Source: Pseudomonas sp. M47T1 (lineage in GTDB: Bacteria; Pseudomonadota; Gammaproteobacteria; Pseudomonadales; Pseudomonadaceae). Taken from it: a DNA stretch of 64,000 bases. Within the stretch, counting starts at the first letter, position 1. The number at the start of each line of letters is the position of its first letter. A program made the translations under genes and the position numbers. Below, piece after piece: positions 1-8,940 of the stretch. The DNA is taken from positions 62,001-126,000 of the forward strand of contig NZ_AJWX01000006.1 in NCBI RefSeq assembly GCF_000263855.1. Reading direction: 5' to 3'. Under the pieces are notes generated by a model. It ran no database searches, was not told the origin of the DNA, and saw only the letters and a list, made by a program, of their open reading frames with translations.

Positions 1-1730
1 TCGGTAGCGGTGGCCACTGACTGGTTCATGCCGTCGATCTCGCCGATACGCTGGGTCACGCTGCCCAACCGCTCGCCGGCCTGGTTGGCAATGCTCACGC
101 TTTGTTCGCTCTGGCTCTGGCTTTCGGTCATGGTGCCCACCGCTTCACGGGCGCCCACTTGCAGTTCCTCGATGATTTTCTGCACTTGCTGCGCCGAGTC
201 CTGGGTGCGGTGGGCCAAGTTGCGCACCTCGTCGGCCACCACGGCAAAGCCGCGGCCGGCATCACCGGCACGGGCCGCTTCAATGGCGGCGTTGAGTGCC
301 AGCAGGTTGGTCTGCTGCGAAATGCTGGTGATCACTTCCAGGATCTGGCCGATGTTCACCGTGTTGGCGTTCAGGGTCTCGATATTGCCGCACGAGTCGC
401 TGATCTTCGCCGACAGCTGGCCCATCACTTCGATGGTCTTGTTCACTACTTGCTGACCATCTTCGGCCAGGCTGCGTGCGTCGCTTGAGTGCTGGGAGGC
501 GAGGGCAGCATTCTGGGCGATTTCCTGGGCGGCGGCGCCCAGTTCGTTGATGGCAGCGGCCACGCTGCTGGTGCGGCTGGCCTGCTGGTCGGAGTTGAGC
601 ATCGAGGAGTTCGAGGCGCTGACCACCTGCAAGGCCACTTCGTTGACCCGGCCAGTGGCCGAGGACACTTCGCGGATCGATTCGTGGATACGCTCCACGA
701 AACGGTTGAACGAGTTGCCCAGCATGCCGAATTCGTCCTGGGCATGGATGGTCAGGCGCTTGGTGAGGTCGCCTTCACCTTCGGCGATGTCATGCATGGC
801 GCGGCCCATCACGTGCAGCGGCTCCATCAGCACGCGAATCAGCAGGCCCAGCAGGGCGATGATGATCACCACGGCAATCACCGTGGCCACCAGCGCCGAA
901 TTGCGGAATTCACCCAGCATGGAATAGGCGGCGTCCTTGTCCAGCACCAGTGCCACGTACCAGTCGGCCGACGGAACACCGTTCACGCGGGTGAAGGAAA
1001 CAAACTGCGCCTTGCCGTCGAGTTCCACTTCCTTCATGCCCGGGCTGACCTGTGGTGCGCCCTGCGGGTAGGCCTCGGCCAGGGTCTTGAGTACCAGTTT
1101 GCTGTCCGGGTGAATGAGAATCTTGCCGTTGCCGGTCACGATGAACGCGTGGCCGTGGCCGCCAAAGTTCAGCGAGTTGATGATGTCGCTGACGTTGGTG
1201 AGGTCAATGTCCGCACCGGCCACGCCGATGAACTGGTTGTCATGGCGCACCGGGGTGGCGATGGTGATCACCAGTTTGCCCGACGAGGCGGCGATGTAAG
1301 GTTCGGTGACGATGGTCTGCTGGGCCGCATTGGCCGCCTTGAACCAGCCTCGCTGGCGCGGATCATAGTCGGCAGGGCGGTTGCCGGCCGGTACCGAGAA
1401 CATCACCCCGTTTTGGCCACCAAAATAGGTGAGCTGGAAGTTGCTGGAGTAAGCCGGCAACGCCACGCTGCGCGCAAGGCTTTGGGCCGAGTCACCGTCC
1501 ACGGCAACCTGCTGGCCCAGGGACTGCAACAACTGGATGCGGCTTTCCAGCCACGTCTGAATGTTGCTGGTAGTCAGGGTGCCCAGCTGTTTCATCGAGG
1601 CATCGGTGCTTTCGTGCAAGGTGGCACGTTGGCGATAGTCGTTGAACAGCATGAAGCAGGCGAACGCCAGGGCGACGATAAGGGCCGCTGCGATCAGGAT
1701 CTTGTGGCTGAATTTCAGGTTTTTTGTCAT
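1..1730 (-). CDS. Methyl-accepting chemotaxis protein, dCache type (3' end outside window)
   Basis: Membrane chemoreceptor that signals to CheA/CheW. About 576 residues are visible; the C-terminus continues beyond base 1. Order: TM1 (about residues 10-30), periplasmic double-Cache domain (about 31-275), TM2 (about 280-300), HAMP, then the cytoplasmic coiled coil with the conserved hairpin tip ([19 protein letters not shown]). The Cache domain carries YDPRQRGWF (122-130) and a later GADIDL (172-177), the layout of amine/amino-acid-sensing dCache domains such as PctA; the second aromatic of the usual WY pair is Phe here. An amino acid or polyamine ligand is inference. The start at 1730 precedes a normal positively charged TM1 but has no strong Shine-Dalgarno. 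It is divergent from the lipoprotein gene at 1974. Confidence 0.93.
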   Translation of the reverse strand, partial: MTKNLKFSHKILIAAALIVALAFACFMLFNDYRQRATLHESTDASMKQLGTLTTSNIQTWLESRIQLLQSLGQQVAVDGDSAQSLARSVALPAYSSNFQLTYFGGQNGVMFSVPAGNRPADYDPRQRGWFKAANAAQQTIVTEPYIAASSGKLVITIATPVRHDNQFIGVAGADIDLTNVSDIINSLNFGGHGHAFIVTGNGKILIHPDSKLVLKTLAEAYPQGAPQVSPGMKEVELDGKAQFVSFTRVNGVPSADWYVALVLDKDAAYSMLGEFRNSALVATVIAVVIIIALLGLLIRVLMEPLHVMGRAMHDIAEGEGDLTKRLTIHAQDEFGMLGNSFNRFVERIHESIREVSSATGRVNEVALQVVSASNSSMLNSDQQASRTSSVAAAINELGAAAQEIAQNAALASQHSSDARSLAEDGQQVVNKTIEVMGQLSAKISDSCGNIETLNANTVNIGQILEVITSISQQTNLLALNAAIEAARAGDAGRGFAVVADEVRNLAHRTQDSAQQVQKIIEELQVGAREAVGTMTESQSQSEQSVSIANQAGERLGSVTQRIGEIDGMNQSVATAT

Positions 1731-1973
1731 GGGGTTGATCTGTGCGCAAGGGGGCTGGTCAAACAGGGGTGGCAATCTGCCAGATAGACGCAGATAGCGC
1801 TATCTACTGTCGGCACAAATTTACCGAAGATTAATGTACGGTTTGGTGAGTCGACCGGCGGGCGGACAAGGGCTGGCATAAATGCCTGGGGCGCTGGGGA
1901 ACCAGATCGCGGTTTTCTCTTCTAAGCTCAAGCTGGCAGCCAAGCCGGCCTTATTGTCCAGGAGTGACCTTTC

Positions 1974-2228
1974 ATGTCTTTGCGTTCCATCGCCCTGCTG
2001 TCGTTTTGCGTACTGCTTGCTGCGTGCAACAAGATCAACCAGGAAAACTATTCACAGATCAAGGCAGGCATGAACAAGCAAGAGGTCGAGAAACTGCTGG
2101 GCAGCCCTACCGATTGTTCGGGCGCGCTGGGCATGTCGAGTTGCACCTGGGGTGACAAAAATAGCTTCATCAGCGTGCAGTACGCCGGTGAGAAAGTGGT
2201 GATGTACTCGGGGCAGGGTCTGAAATGA
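1974..2228 (+). CDS. Small lipoprotein, BamE/SmpA-like fold
   Basis: 84-residue secreted lipoprotein. The signal peptide (residues 1-17) ends in lipobox LLAAC with Cys18 as the lipidated residue. The mature part, with NYSQIKAGMNKQEVEKLLGSP, is the signature of small BamE/SmpA-like (DUF3862-type) lipoproteins, and two cysteines (SPTDCSG, MSSCTWG) could form a disulfide. Shine-Dalgarno AGGAGT lies just upstream of the ATG. Its stop overlaps the lipocalin start (ATGA), so the two are translationally coupled and probably both envelope proteins. The specific role is unknown. Confidence 0.85.
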   Translation: MSLRSIALLSFCVLLAACNKINQENYSQIKAGMNKQEVEKLLGSPTDCSGALGMSSCTWGDKNSFISVQYAGEKVVMYSGQGLK

Positions 2229-2803
2229 GCCGTATCAAACTGGTGGGTTGGCTGTTGGGTGGCCTGGCGGCCGGTGCATTGCTGGCCGGTTGTGCCAACC
2301 GCGGCGATGACCCGCTGGCGCCGCGCACGGTGGACAATGTGGACCTCAAGCGCTACCAGGGTACCTGGTATGAATTGGCGCGGTTGCCGATGTTCTTCCA
2401 GCGCAATTGTGCCCAGTCCGAGGCCCATTACCGCCTCAAGCCCGATGGCAACGTGGCGGTGCTGAACCGCTGTCGCACCATGAAGGGCGACTGGGAAGAG
2501 GCCACCGGTACCGCTTCGCCGCAGGTGCCGGGCAAAACCGACAAATTGTGGGTGGTATTCGACAACTGGTTCTCGAAGATCCTGCCGGGCGTGGCCAAGG
2601 GCGACTACTGGATTCTTTACGTGAGCGACGACTACAAGCAGGCCGTGGTTGGCAACCCCGACCGTAAATACCTGTGGCTGCTGTCGCGCACGCCTACGGT
2701 ATCGAAGGACGTGCGCGAAGAACTGCTGGCCAAGGCGCAGCAGCAGGGCTTTGACACGACCAAGCTGATCTGGCGCGCCAAAGACGCAGAGATCGGCAAA
2801 TAG
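2225..2803 (+). CDS. blc: Outer-membrane lipocalin (Blc family)
   Basis: 192-residue bacterial lipocalin. The signal peptide ends in lipobox LLAGC (Cys23). The lipocalin signature YQGTWYELARLPMFFQ follows at about residue 44, and the family's later conserved segments are present (LWVVFDNWF, DYWILYVSDDYKQAVVGNP, YLWLLSRTP). Blc proteins bind fatty acids or lysophospholipids at the outer membrane, often in stationary phase. The gene overlaps the preceding small lipoprotein by 4 bases. The symbol follows the E. coli family name. Confidence 0.92.
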   Translation: MSRIKLVGWLLGGLAAGALLAGCANRGDDPLAPRTVDNVDLKRYQGTWYELARLPMFFQRNCAQSEAHYRLKPDGNVAVLNRCRTMKGDWEEATGTASPQVPGKTDKLWVVFDNWFSKILPGVAKGDYWILYVSDDYKQAVVGNPDRKYLWLLSRTPTVSKDVREELLAKAQQQGFDTTKLIWRAKDAEIGK

Positions 2804-2812
2804 GCTGATTTT

Positions 2813-2904
2813 TGTGGGAACGCGCTCTGCCCGCGAAGATCACGACAAGGAGCATCTGGTCGTCCTCTGCGGCGTGCTTTTCGCGGGCAGAGCCCGCTCC
2901 CACA
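2813..2904. repeat. REP element pair (P. putida type), inverted
   Basis: Two REP units face each other. The left unit reads tgtgggaacgcgctctgccc and the right one gcgggcagagcccgctccca; each can fold and together they form a larger hairpin. It lies between the convergent lipocalin and hutF genes, the usual location for such elements. Confidence 0.9.
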
Positions 2905-2914
2905 TTGACGCTTG

Positions 2915-4279
2915 TCAGTTCAGGAGGTCGCGCAGTACTTGGGCGAATGCCACGGCGCTTTCCTGCTCCTGGGCATGCCGCCCCTCGCTCACCACCTGCT
3001 TGCCATTGATCCACACATCCCGCACCTGACGATCCCCGCCGGCGAACAGCCAGCGGTTGAGAATGCCATCGCCCTGGGCGGTGGCCAGGTAAGGATCGCT
3101 GCCATCCAGCACCAACCAGTCCGCCCGCGCGCCCACGCGCAATTCGCCGATGGCCTGGCCCAGCGCCTGGGCGCCGCCTTGCAGGGTGGCGTCGTACAGG
3201 GTGCGGCCGACCATGGGCTGGTCCTTGCCATACAGGCGGTTGCGGCGCTGGTCGCGTAGGCGCTGGCCGTATTCCAGCCAGCGCAGTTCTTCCACCACGC
3301 TCAGCGACACATGGCTGTCGGAACCAATGCCCATGCGCCCGCCCTGGGCCAGGAAATCCACGGCCGGGAAAATACCGTCGCCCAGGTTCGCCTCGGTGGT
3401 CAGGCACAGCCCGGCCACCGCGCGGCTGGCGGCCATGCGCTGCACTTCGTCGGCATCGGCATGGGTGGCATGCACCAGGCACCAGCGCTGGTCCACCGCC
3501 ACGTTGTCGTATAGCCATTGCAGTGGCCGCTTGCCGCTCCAGGCCAGGCAATCGTTGACCTCTTTCATCTGCTCGGCAATGTGGATATGCACCGGGCACG
3601 TAGCGTCGCTGGCGGCCAGCACTTGGCTGATCTGCTCGGGGGTGACCGCCCGCAGCGAATGGAAACACAGCCCCAGTTGCTGCGCCGGTTGCTCGGCGAG
3701 GATAGGGGCCAGGCGTTGTTGCAATGCCAGGTAGCCGTCGGTGCTGTTGATGAAGCGGCGCTGGCCTTCATTGGGTGCCTGGCCGCCAAAGCCCGAGTGG
3801 CTGTACAGCACCGGCAACAAGGTCAGGCCGATGCCGCTGGTGGCCGCAGCGTGGCTGATTTGCCGGGACAGCTCGGCGGGGTCGGCGTAGGCCTTGCCGC
3901 TGACATCGTGATGCACGTAATGGAACTCGGCCACCGAGGTGTAGCCGGCCTTGAGCATCTCGATGTACAGCTGGCGGGCGATAACCCCCAGTTGCTGGGG
4001 GCTGATCTTGCCTACCAGGCGGTACATCAGGTCGCGCCAGGTCCAGAAACTGTCATTGGGGTTGCCGGCCACTTCGGCCAGCCCAGCCATGGCGCGCTGG
4101 AACGCATGGGAGTGCAGGTTGGGCATGCCCGGCAGCAGCGGGCCCTTCAGAGGCGTGGCATTCTCGGCACTGGCGTTGGCCTGGAGCAGCGTGATCAGGC
4201 CGTCGGTGCCCACCTCGATGCGGACATTTTCAGCCCATCCGGTTGGCAACAACGCGCGTTCGGCAAAGAAAGCGGACAT
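2915..4279 (-). CDS. hutF: Formimidoylglutamate deiminase
   Basis: Converts N-formimidoyl-L-glutamate to N-formyl-L-glutamate plus ammonia; with hutG it forms the five-step route of histidine degradation. Amidohydrolase-fold enzyme of 454 residues, the family length. Metal-site motifs visible: NLHSHAFQRAMAG (HxH), HIHIAEQ, LVHATHAD and GIGSDSHVS. The start at 4279 gives MSAFFAERALLPTGW and has GAGG about 9 bases upstream; an in-frame ATG 36 bases further up is within the regulator site and was rejected. Divergent from hutC, sharing the HutC palindrome region at 4304-4321. Confidence 0.96.
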   Translation of the reverse strand: MSAFFAERALLPTGWAENVRIEVGTDGLITLLQANASAENATPLKGPLLPGMPNLHSHAFQRAMAGLAEVAGNPNDSFWTWRDLMYRLVGKISPQQLGVIARQLYIEMLKAGYTSVAEFHYVHHDVSGKAYADPAELSRQISHAAATSGIGLTLLPVLYSHSGFGGQAPNEGQRRFINSTDGYLALQQRLAPILAEQPAQQLGLCFHSLRAVTPEQISQVLAASDATCPVHIHIAEQMKEVNDCLAWSGKRPLQWLYDNVAVDQRWCLVHATHADADEVQRMAASRAVAGLCLTTEANLGDGIFPAVDFLAQGGRMGIGSDSHVSLSVVEELRWLEYGQRLRDQRRNRLYGKDQPMVGRTLYDATLQGGAQALGQAIGELRVGARADWLVLDGSDPYLATAQGDGILNRWLFAGGDRQVRDVWINGKQVVSEGRHAQEQESAVAFAQVLRDLLN

Positions 4280-4303
4280 CGACACGTACCTCATCAGGTT
4301 TAT

Positions 4304-4321
4304 TTGTATATACATATACAG
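4304..4321. promoter_or_regulatory. HutC-type operator upstream of hutF and hutC
   Basis: TTGTATATACATATACAG resembles the core CTTGTATGTACAAG found upstream of hutU and the ABC operon in this window: TTGTATATACAT matches it, and an overlapping half (TATACAG) extends it. It lies about 25 bases before the hutF start and 75 bases before hutC, so it could serve both divergent genes, including autoregulation of hutC. Confidence 0.7.
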
Positions 4322-4395
4322 ACGTTTGCCTGCTCGGTAAACTGCGGCAAGCTATCCATCTATCGTTTCGAATTTGCTTACCAGAAGGATTTCCC

Positions 4396-5145
4396 GTGCC
4401 GACTCCGCCCGTTGTTTCTCCACTGGTTGCCCAGATGGGCGAAAGTCCGGCACCGCTCTACGCCCGTGTCAAACAGATGATCGCCCAGCAGATCCAGAAC
4501 GGTACCTGGCCGCCGCATCACCGCGTGCCGTCGGAAAGCGAACTGGTCAGCCAGCTGGGTTTCAGCCGCATGACCATCAACCGCGCACTGCGTGAATTGA
4601 CCGCCGAGGGCCTGCTGGTGCGCATGCAAGGCGTGGGCACGTTCGTGGCCGAGCCCAAGAGCCAGTCGGCGCTGTTCGAGGTGCACAACATCGCCGATGA
4701 AATCGCCGCGCGCGGTCATCGCCATCGCTGCCAGGTGGTCCTGCTGGTCGAGGAGGCTGCTGGTTCCGAGCGTGCGCTGGCGCTGGACATGCGCGAGGGG
4801 CAGAAGGTGTTTCACTCTCTGATCGTGCACTTCGAGAACGACATTGCAGTGCAGATCGAAGACCGTTACGTCAACGCGGTGGTAGCCCCTGACTACCTCA
4901 AGCAGGATTTCACCAGTGAAACGCCCTACGCTTACCTGACCCGCGTTGCACCGTTGACCGAAGGTGAACACGTGGTCGAGGCGATCCTGGCCGAGCCCTC
5001 GGAATGCAAACTGTTGCAGATTGAACCCGGCGAGCCATGCCTGTTGATTCGCCGCCGAACCTGGTCGGGGCGCACGCCGGTGACCGCCGCGCGCCTGATC
5101 CACCCCGGTTCCCGCCATCGCCTGGAAGGACGGTTCAGCAAATGA
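4396..5145 (+). CDS. hutC: Histidine utilization repressor HutC (GntR/HutC family)
   Basis: 249-residue repressor. An N-terminal winged helix-turn-helix (APLYARVKQMIAQQIQNGTW, then RVPSESELVSQLGFSRMTIN) is followed by a UTRA ligand domain (about residues 95-240). HutC proteins bind TTGTATxTACAA-type operators and are released by urocanate. GTG start at 4396 chosen because it gives the family N-terminus before APLYARVK; the frame is open further upstream but that stretch runs through the operator. Its stop overlaps hutD (ATGA). Confidence 0.96.
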   Translation: MPTPPVVSPLVAQMGESPAPLYARVKQMIAQQIQNGTWPPHHRVPSESELVSQLGFSRMTINRALRELTAEGLLVRMQGVGTFVAEPKSQSALFEVHNIADEIAARGHRHRCQVVLLVEEAAGSERALALDMREGQKVFHSLIVHFENDIAVQIEDRYVNAVVAPDYLKQDFTSETPYAYLTRVAPLTEGEHVVEAILAEPSECKLLQIEPGEPCLLIRRRTWSGRTPVTAARLIHPGSRHRLEGRFSK

Positions 5146-5708
5146 GTTCATTCAAGCTGCTGCGCGCCGCTGATTACCCCCGCATGCCATGGAAAAATGG
5201 CGGCGGCAGCACCGAGGAAATCACCCGTGACGGCGGCGACGGCCTCGAGGGCTTTGGCTGGCGCCTGTCGATTGCCGACATTGGCCAGTCTGGCGGGTTT
5301 TCCAGCTTTGCCGGCTATCAGCGGGTCATCACCGTGTTGCAGGGTACCGGCATGGTACTGACCGTCGACGGCACCGACAGTCGTGAGTTGCAGCCTTTCG
5401 ATGCCTTTGCTTTCCAGGGTGACAGCGCCACCGCATGCACCTTGGTGGGCGGCGCCATTCGCGATTTCAACCTGATCTACTCGCCAGCGCTTTACCGCGC
5501 GCGGCTGCAATGGCTGGACGCGCCGCAACGGCTGTTCACGGCGGCGCGCACGGTGCTGGTGTTCAGCGTGGCTGACACCCTGACTGTGAAGGCCAACACC
5601 TCGGCGCAGATCCTCGGGCTGTATGACTGCCTGCAGATCGAAACCGATGGGCTTGTGGAGCTGAATATCGATGGCCAGTGCTGCCTGATCGAAATCTCCC
5701 CCGCTTGA
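5142..5708 (+). CDS. hutD: HutD family protein
   Basis: 188-residue HutD, a cupin-like protein conserved next to hutC in pseudomonads. Known work proposes that it limits hut operon activity, perhaps by sensing or holding urocanate; the mechanism is not visible in the sequence. Recognised by MPWKNGGGSTEEI near the N-terminus, GWRLSIADI, and the cupin-like segment from YQRVITVLQGTGM. Start at 5142 overlaps the hutC stop by 4 bases, so the pair is translationally coupled. Confidence 0.93.
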   Translation: MSSFKLLRAADYPRMPWKNGGGSTEEITRDGGDGLEGFGWRLSIADIGQSGGFSSFAGYQRVITVLQGTGMVLTVDGTDSRELQPFDAFAFQGDSATACTLVGGAIRDFNLIYSPALYRARLQWLDAPQRLFTAARTVLVFSVADTLTVKANTSAQILGLYDCLQIETDGLVELNIDGQCCLIEISPA

Positions 5709-5746
5709 ATCGTTCACCCGTCCTCGCGTCTGTTGCTGCGGTCTTG

Positions 5747-5832
5747 CGTGGGAGCGGGTTCTACTCGTGAAAAGAACACCGCGCGTTGTCGATACTGCGC
5801 GGTACTTGCTTCGCGGGCAGTGCCCGCTCCCA
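5747..5832. repeat. REP element pair (P. putida type), inverted
   Basis: The left unit begins cgtgggagcgggttctact and the right unit reads gcgggcagtgcccgctccca. Inverted arrangement, located after hutD where it may act as a transcript end or stabiliser. Confidence 0.85.
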
Positions 5833-6010
5833 GGTTGCTGATTGATGTAAGACCCAATCAGGGCGCACCAAAATGTTACTGATTGCCCCATGGCAGCGCA
5901 GAACGCTCCACCAGTAACACCGCCATCCTCCCCCGCCTAACCGCCACGCCCTCTGCAGAACCCGCCCACCACCTGGCTCGCACGCCTTTTTCAAACCCCG
6001 TCCGAAAACT

Positions 6011-6026
6011 TGGCCACTCAATTGCA
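6011..6026 (+). promoter_or_regulatory. Sigma54-type promoter of hutU
   Basis: TGGCCACTCAATTGCA has GG and GC separated by exactly 10 bases, matching the -24/-12 consensus TGGCAC-N5-TTGC well. hut promoters in P. fluorescens are known to be RpoN-dependent with CbrB/NtrC activation. The predicted start near 6036 falls inside the HutC palindrome. Confidence 0.7.
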
Positions 6027-6030
6027 TATG

Positions 6031-6044
6031 CTTGTATGTACAAG
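6031..6044. promoter_or_regulatory. HutC operator of hutU
   Basis: CTTGTATGTACAAG is a perfect 14-base palindrome identical to the one at 7940-7953. It lies just downstream of the -12 element, so bound HutC would cover the start site. Confidence 0.85.
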
Positions 6045-6091
6045 TAAATACGTGCACGGAACAGTGCACTCAAAGCTGAGGAGTCTCGTTC

Positions 6092-7771
6092 GTGACTGAC
6101 AATGCCCAAAACAAATTCCGTGACGTTGAAATCCGTGCCCCCCGCGGTACCCAGCTGACCGCCAAGAGCTGGCTGACAGAAGCGCCGCTGCGCATGCTGA
6201 TGAATAACCTAGACCCGCAAGTAGCCGAAAACCCCAAGGAATTGGTGGTGTACGGCGGTATCGGTCGTGCCGCGCGCAATTGGGAATGTTACGACAAGAT
6301 CGTCGAGAGCCTTACCCACCTCAACGACGACGAAACCCTGCTGGTGCAGTCGGGTAAACCGGTGGGCGTGTTCAAGACCCACAGCAACGCACCCCGGGTG
6401 CTGATCGCCAACTCCAACCTGGTACCGCACTGGGCCACGTGGGAACACTTCAACGAACTGGATGCCAAGGGCCTGGCCATGTACGGCCAGATGACCGCGG
6501 GCAGCTGGATCTACATCGGCAGCCAGGGCATTGTCCAGGGCACCTACGAAACCTTCGTCGAAGCCGGCCGCCAGCATTACAACGGTAGCCTGCAAGGTAA
6601 GTGGGTGCTGACCGCAGGCCTGGGCGGCATGGGCGGCGCGCAGCCGCTGGCCGCGACCTTGGCCGGCGCCAGTTCGCTGAACATCGAGTGCCAGCAGAGC
6701 CGCATCGACTTCCGCCTGGCCAGCCGCTATGTAGATGAGCAGGCCAGCGACCTGGACGACGCCCTGGCGCGCATCACCCAGTACACCGCCGAAGGCAAGG
6801 CCATCTCCATCGCTTTATTGGGCAACGCCGCCGAAATCCTGCCGGAGCTGGTGAAGCGTGGCGTGCGCCCCGACATGGTCACCGACCAGACCAGCGCCCA
6901 CGACCCATTGAACGGCTACCTGCCGGCCGGCTGGACCTGGGAGCAGTACCGCGACCGTGCGCAGAGCGAGCCGGCCGCTGTGGTCAAGGCCGCCAAACAG
7001 TCCATGGCCGTGCACGTGCAAGCCATGCTCGACTTCCAGAAACAGGGCGTGCCGACCTTCGATTACGGTAACAACATCCGCCAAATGGCCAAGGACGAAG
7101 GCGTGGCCAATGCTTTCGACTTCCCCGGCTTCGTACCGGCCTACATCCGCCCGCTGTTCTGCCGCGGCATCGGTCCGTTCCGTTGGGCCGCGCTGTCGGG
7201 TGACGCCGAGGACATCTACAAGACCGACGCCAAGGTCAAGGAACTGATCCCGGACGATGCCCACCTGCACAACTGGCTGGACATGGCGCGCGAGCGCATC
7301 AGCTTCCAGGGCCTGCCGGCGCGTATCTGCTGGGTTGGCCTGGGCCAGCGCGCCAAGCTGGGCCTGGCATTCAACGAAATGGTGCGCCGTGGCGAGTTGT
7401 CGGCTCCCGTAGTGATTGGCCGTGACCACCTGGACTCCGGTTCCGTGTCCAGCCCCAACCGCGAAACCGAGGCCATGCAGGACGGCAGCGACGCCGTGTC
7501 TGACTGGCCTTTGCTGAACGCCCTGCTGAACACCGCCAGCGGCGCTACCTGGGTCTCCCTGCACCACGGTGGTGGCGTGGGCATGGGCTTCAGCCAGCAC
7601 TCGGGGATGGTCATTGTCTGCGACGGTACCGATGAAGCCGCCGAGCGCATTGCCCGCGTGCTGCACAACGACCCGGCAACCGGCGTCATGCGCCACGCCG
7701 ACGCCGGTTACCAGATCGCCATCGACTGCGCCAAGGAGCAGGGCCTGAACCTGCCTATGCTCAAAGGCTGA
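6092..7771 (+). CDS. hutU: Urocanate hydratase (urocanase)
   Basis: Converts urocanate to imidazolone propionate using tightly bound NAD+. 559 residues, the family length. Visible features: [11 protein letters not shown] and [12 protein letters not shown] in the N-terminal part, a Rossmann region [14 protein letters not shown], and [11 protein letters not shown] with Cys413 in the position of the active-site cysteine. GTG start with GAGGAG about 9 bases upstream. Preceded by a sigma54 promoter and a HutC operator, so induction by urocanate plus CbrAB/NtrBC activation is expected. Confidence 0.98.
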   Translation: MTDNAQNKFRDVEIRAPRGTQLTAKSWLTEAPLRMLMNNLDPQVAENPKELVVYGGIGRAARNWECYDKIVESLTHLNDDETLLVQSGKPVGVFKTHSNAPRVLIANSNLVPHWATWEHFNELDAKGLAMYGQMTAGSWIYIGSQGIVQGTYETFVEAGRQHYNGSLQGKWVLTAGLGGMGGAQPLAATLAGASSLNIECQQSRIDFRLASRYVDEQASDLDDALARITQYTAEGKAISIALLGNAAEILPELVKRGVRPDMVTDQTSAHDPLNGYLPAGWTWEQYRDRAQSEPAAVVKAAKQSMAVHVQAMLDFQKQGVPTFDYGNNIRQMAKDEGVANAFDFPGFVPAYIRPLFCRGIGPFRWAALSGDAEDIYKTDAKVKELIPDDAHLHNWLDMARERISFQGLPARICWVGLGQRAKLGLAFNEMVRRGELSAPVVIGRDHLDSGSVSSPNRETEAMQDGSDAVSDWPLLNALLNTASGATWVSLHHGGGVGMGFSQHSGMVIVCDGTDEAAERIARVLHNDPATGVMRHADAGYQIAIDCAKEQGLNLPMLKG

Positions 7772-7803
7772 TGAGCCAGCCTGGGCCTTGGTCAGTGAAT
7801 CGG

Positions 7804-7892
7804 TGTGGGAGCGGGCTCTGCCCGCGAAAAGGGCACCGCGGGTTATCAGGAATGTCGCGGTGCGGCATTCGCGGGTAGAACCCGCTCCCACA
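7804..7892. repeat. REP element pair (P. putida type), inverted
   Basis: Left unit tgtgggagcgggctctgccc and right unit gcgggtagaacccgctccca, inverted, between hutU and the next promoter. It separates hutU from the transporter operon. Confidence 0.9.
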
Positions 7893-7924
7893 GAGTGCAG
7901 TACAGATCTATCAGGGCACAGACA

Positions 7925-7941
7925 TTGGCTTCCAATTTGCT
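7925..7941 (+). promoter_or_regulatory. Sigma54-type promoter of the hut ABC transporter operon
   Basis: TTGGCTTCCAATTTGCT has GG and GC separated by exactly 10 bases (GG 7927-7928, GC 7939-7940). The HutC palindrome starts at the final C of the -12 element, slightly closer than at hutU. Confidence 0.65.
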
Positions 7942-7953
7942 TGTATGTACAAG
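7940..7953. promoter_or_regulatory. HutC operator of the ABC transporter operon
   Basis: CTTGTATGTACAAG, identical to the hutU operator, overlapping the -12 element and predicted start site. It ties the downstream transporter to urocanate control. Confidence 0.85.
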
Positions 7954-8019
7954 CATAGATAATTGCCTGGTGCGGGCATGTAACACTTTCTCTCATTCGA
8001 CATTGCAGGAAGGTTAACG

Positions 8020-8877
8020 ATGGCGCAGAAATTCAAGTTATTGGGTTCATTGGCATTGGGCGCAGTGTTATTGGCAGGCATGCCCCTGGCGCAGGCCAAG
8101 GACTGGACCTCGGTCAACATCGCCACCGAAGGCTCCTACGAGCCGTGGAACGTCACCCTGCCTGGCGGCAAGATCAGTGGCTTCGAACCGGAGCTGATGG
8201 ACATCCTCTGCCAGCGCATGAAAATCACATGCAACATTTCCGTGCAGAATTGGGACGGCATGATCGCCAGCCTCAATGCCGGCAAATTCGATGTGCTGAT
8301 GGACGCCGTGGTCATCACCGATGACCGCAAGAAGGTCATGGCCTTCTCCATTCCCTACGCACGCACCCCCGCCAGCTTCGTGGCCCTGGACGCCACTATG
8401 TTGCCAGGCAAGACCGGCGCGGCGAACGAAATCACCCTGGGCACCGACGAGAAGCAGATCAGCGAGGCCATCGAAGGCCTACGCAAGGCGCTGAAGGGCA
8501 AAACCATCGGTATCGCCTCGGGCACCATCTACACCCCGTTTATCGATGACCACTTCAAGGACGTTGCCACCATCCGTGAGTACAACGCCTCGGCCGACAC
8601 CATTCTCGACCTGCAGGCCGGGCGCATTGACGTGGCGTTCGATGATGTGACCTTCCTGGACTCGCTCAAGGCCAAGGAAGAAAACAAGAACCTGGCCTAC
8701 ACCGGCCCGCAGATTGGCGGCCCGATCTGGGGCGAAGGCGAGGCCCTGGGTTTGCGCCAGGCAGACCCGGACCTGAAGGCCAAGTTCGACGCGGCCCTTA
8801 AGCAAGCCCTGGCCGACGGCACGGTGAAAAAGCTCAGCGAGAAGTGGTTCAAGCTCGACCTCACGCCCAAGTCGTAA
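8020..8877 (+). CDS. Amino-acid ABC transporter substrate-binding protein (hut-linked)
   Basis: 285-residue periplasmic binding protein of the HisJ/lysine-arginine-ornithine family. Signal peptide about residues 1-26, ending PLAQAKDW. The family 3 signature region is visible (GKISGFEPELMDILCQRM, NWDGMIASLNAGKFDVLMD), and a C-terminal GTVKKLSEKWF is typical. First gene of an SBP-permease-permease-ATPase operon under a HutC operator, so histidine or urocanate is the probable ligand; this is inferred from context. A stem-loop follows the stop and probably allows excess SBP over membrane subunits. Confidence 0.93.
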   Translation: MAQKFKLLGSLALGAVLLAGMPLAQAKDWTSVNIATEGSYEPWNVTLPGGKISGFEPELMDILCQRMKITCNISVQNWDGMIASLNAGKFDVLMDAVVITDDRKKVMAFSIPYARTPASFVALDATMLPGKTGAANEITLGTDEKQISEAIEGLRKALKGKTIGIASGTIYTPFIDDHFKDVATIREYNASADTILDLQAGRIDVAFDDVTFLDSLKAKEENKNLAYTGPQIGGPIWGEGEALGLRQADPDLKAKFDAALKQALADGTVKKLSEKWFKLDLTPKS

Positions 8878-8887
8878 GGCGGCCTGG

Positions 8888-8907
8888 CCGGCGCCTGCGG
8901 GCGCCGG
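8888..8907 (+). terminator. Intercistronic stem-loop after the SBP gene
   Basis: CCGGCGCC - TGCG - GGCGCCGG, a perfect 8-bp stem with a 4-base loop and no U-run. Such hairpins behind binding-protein genes usually stabilise the 5' message or attenuate rather than fully terminate. Confidence 0.6.
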
Positions 8908-8940
8908 GTGTTCAACGATTGAAGTGTTGGGGTGAACGTC

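Larger units (their letters stand above)
5709..6091. other. hutD-hutU intergenic region (383 bp)
   Basis: Contains a REP pair (5747-5832), a sigma54-type promoter (6011-6026) and a HutC palindrome (6031-6044). I see no coding potential in it. Confidence 0.8.

Noticed and set aside
2813..2904. Repeated hairpins as a CRISPR array
   Set aside because: Units are scattered singly or as inverted pairs, with no regular spacer and no cas genes; they are REP elements.
4337..4371. GG-N10-GC match on the minus strand upstream of hutF as a sigma54 promoter
   Set aside because: Only the GG/GC spacing matches (GGATAGCTTGCCGC); the TTGC part of the -12 element and the TGGCAC context are absent.
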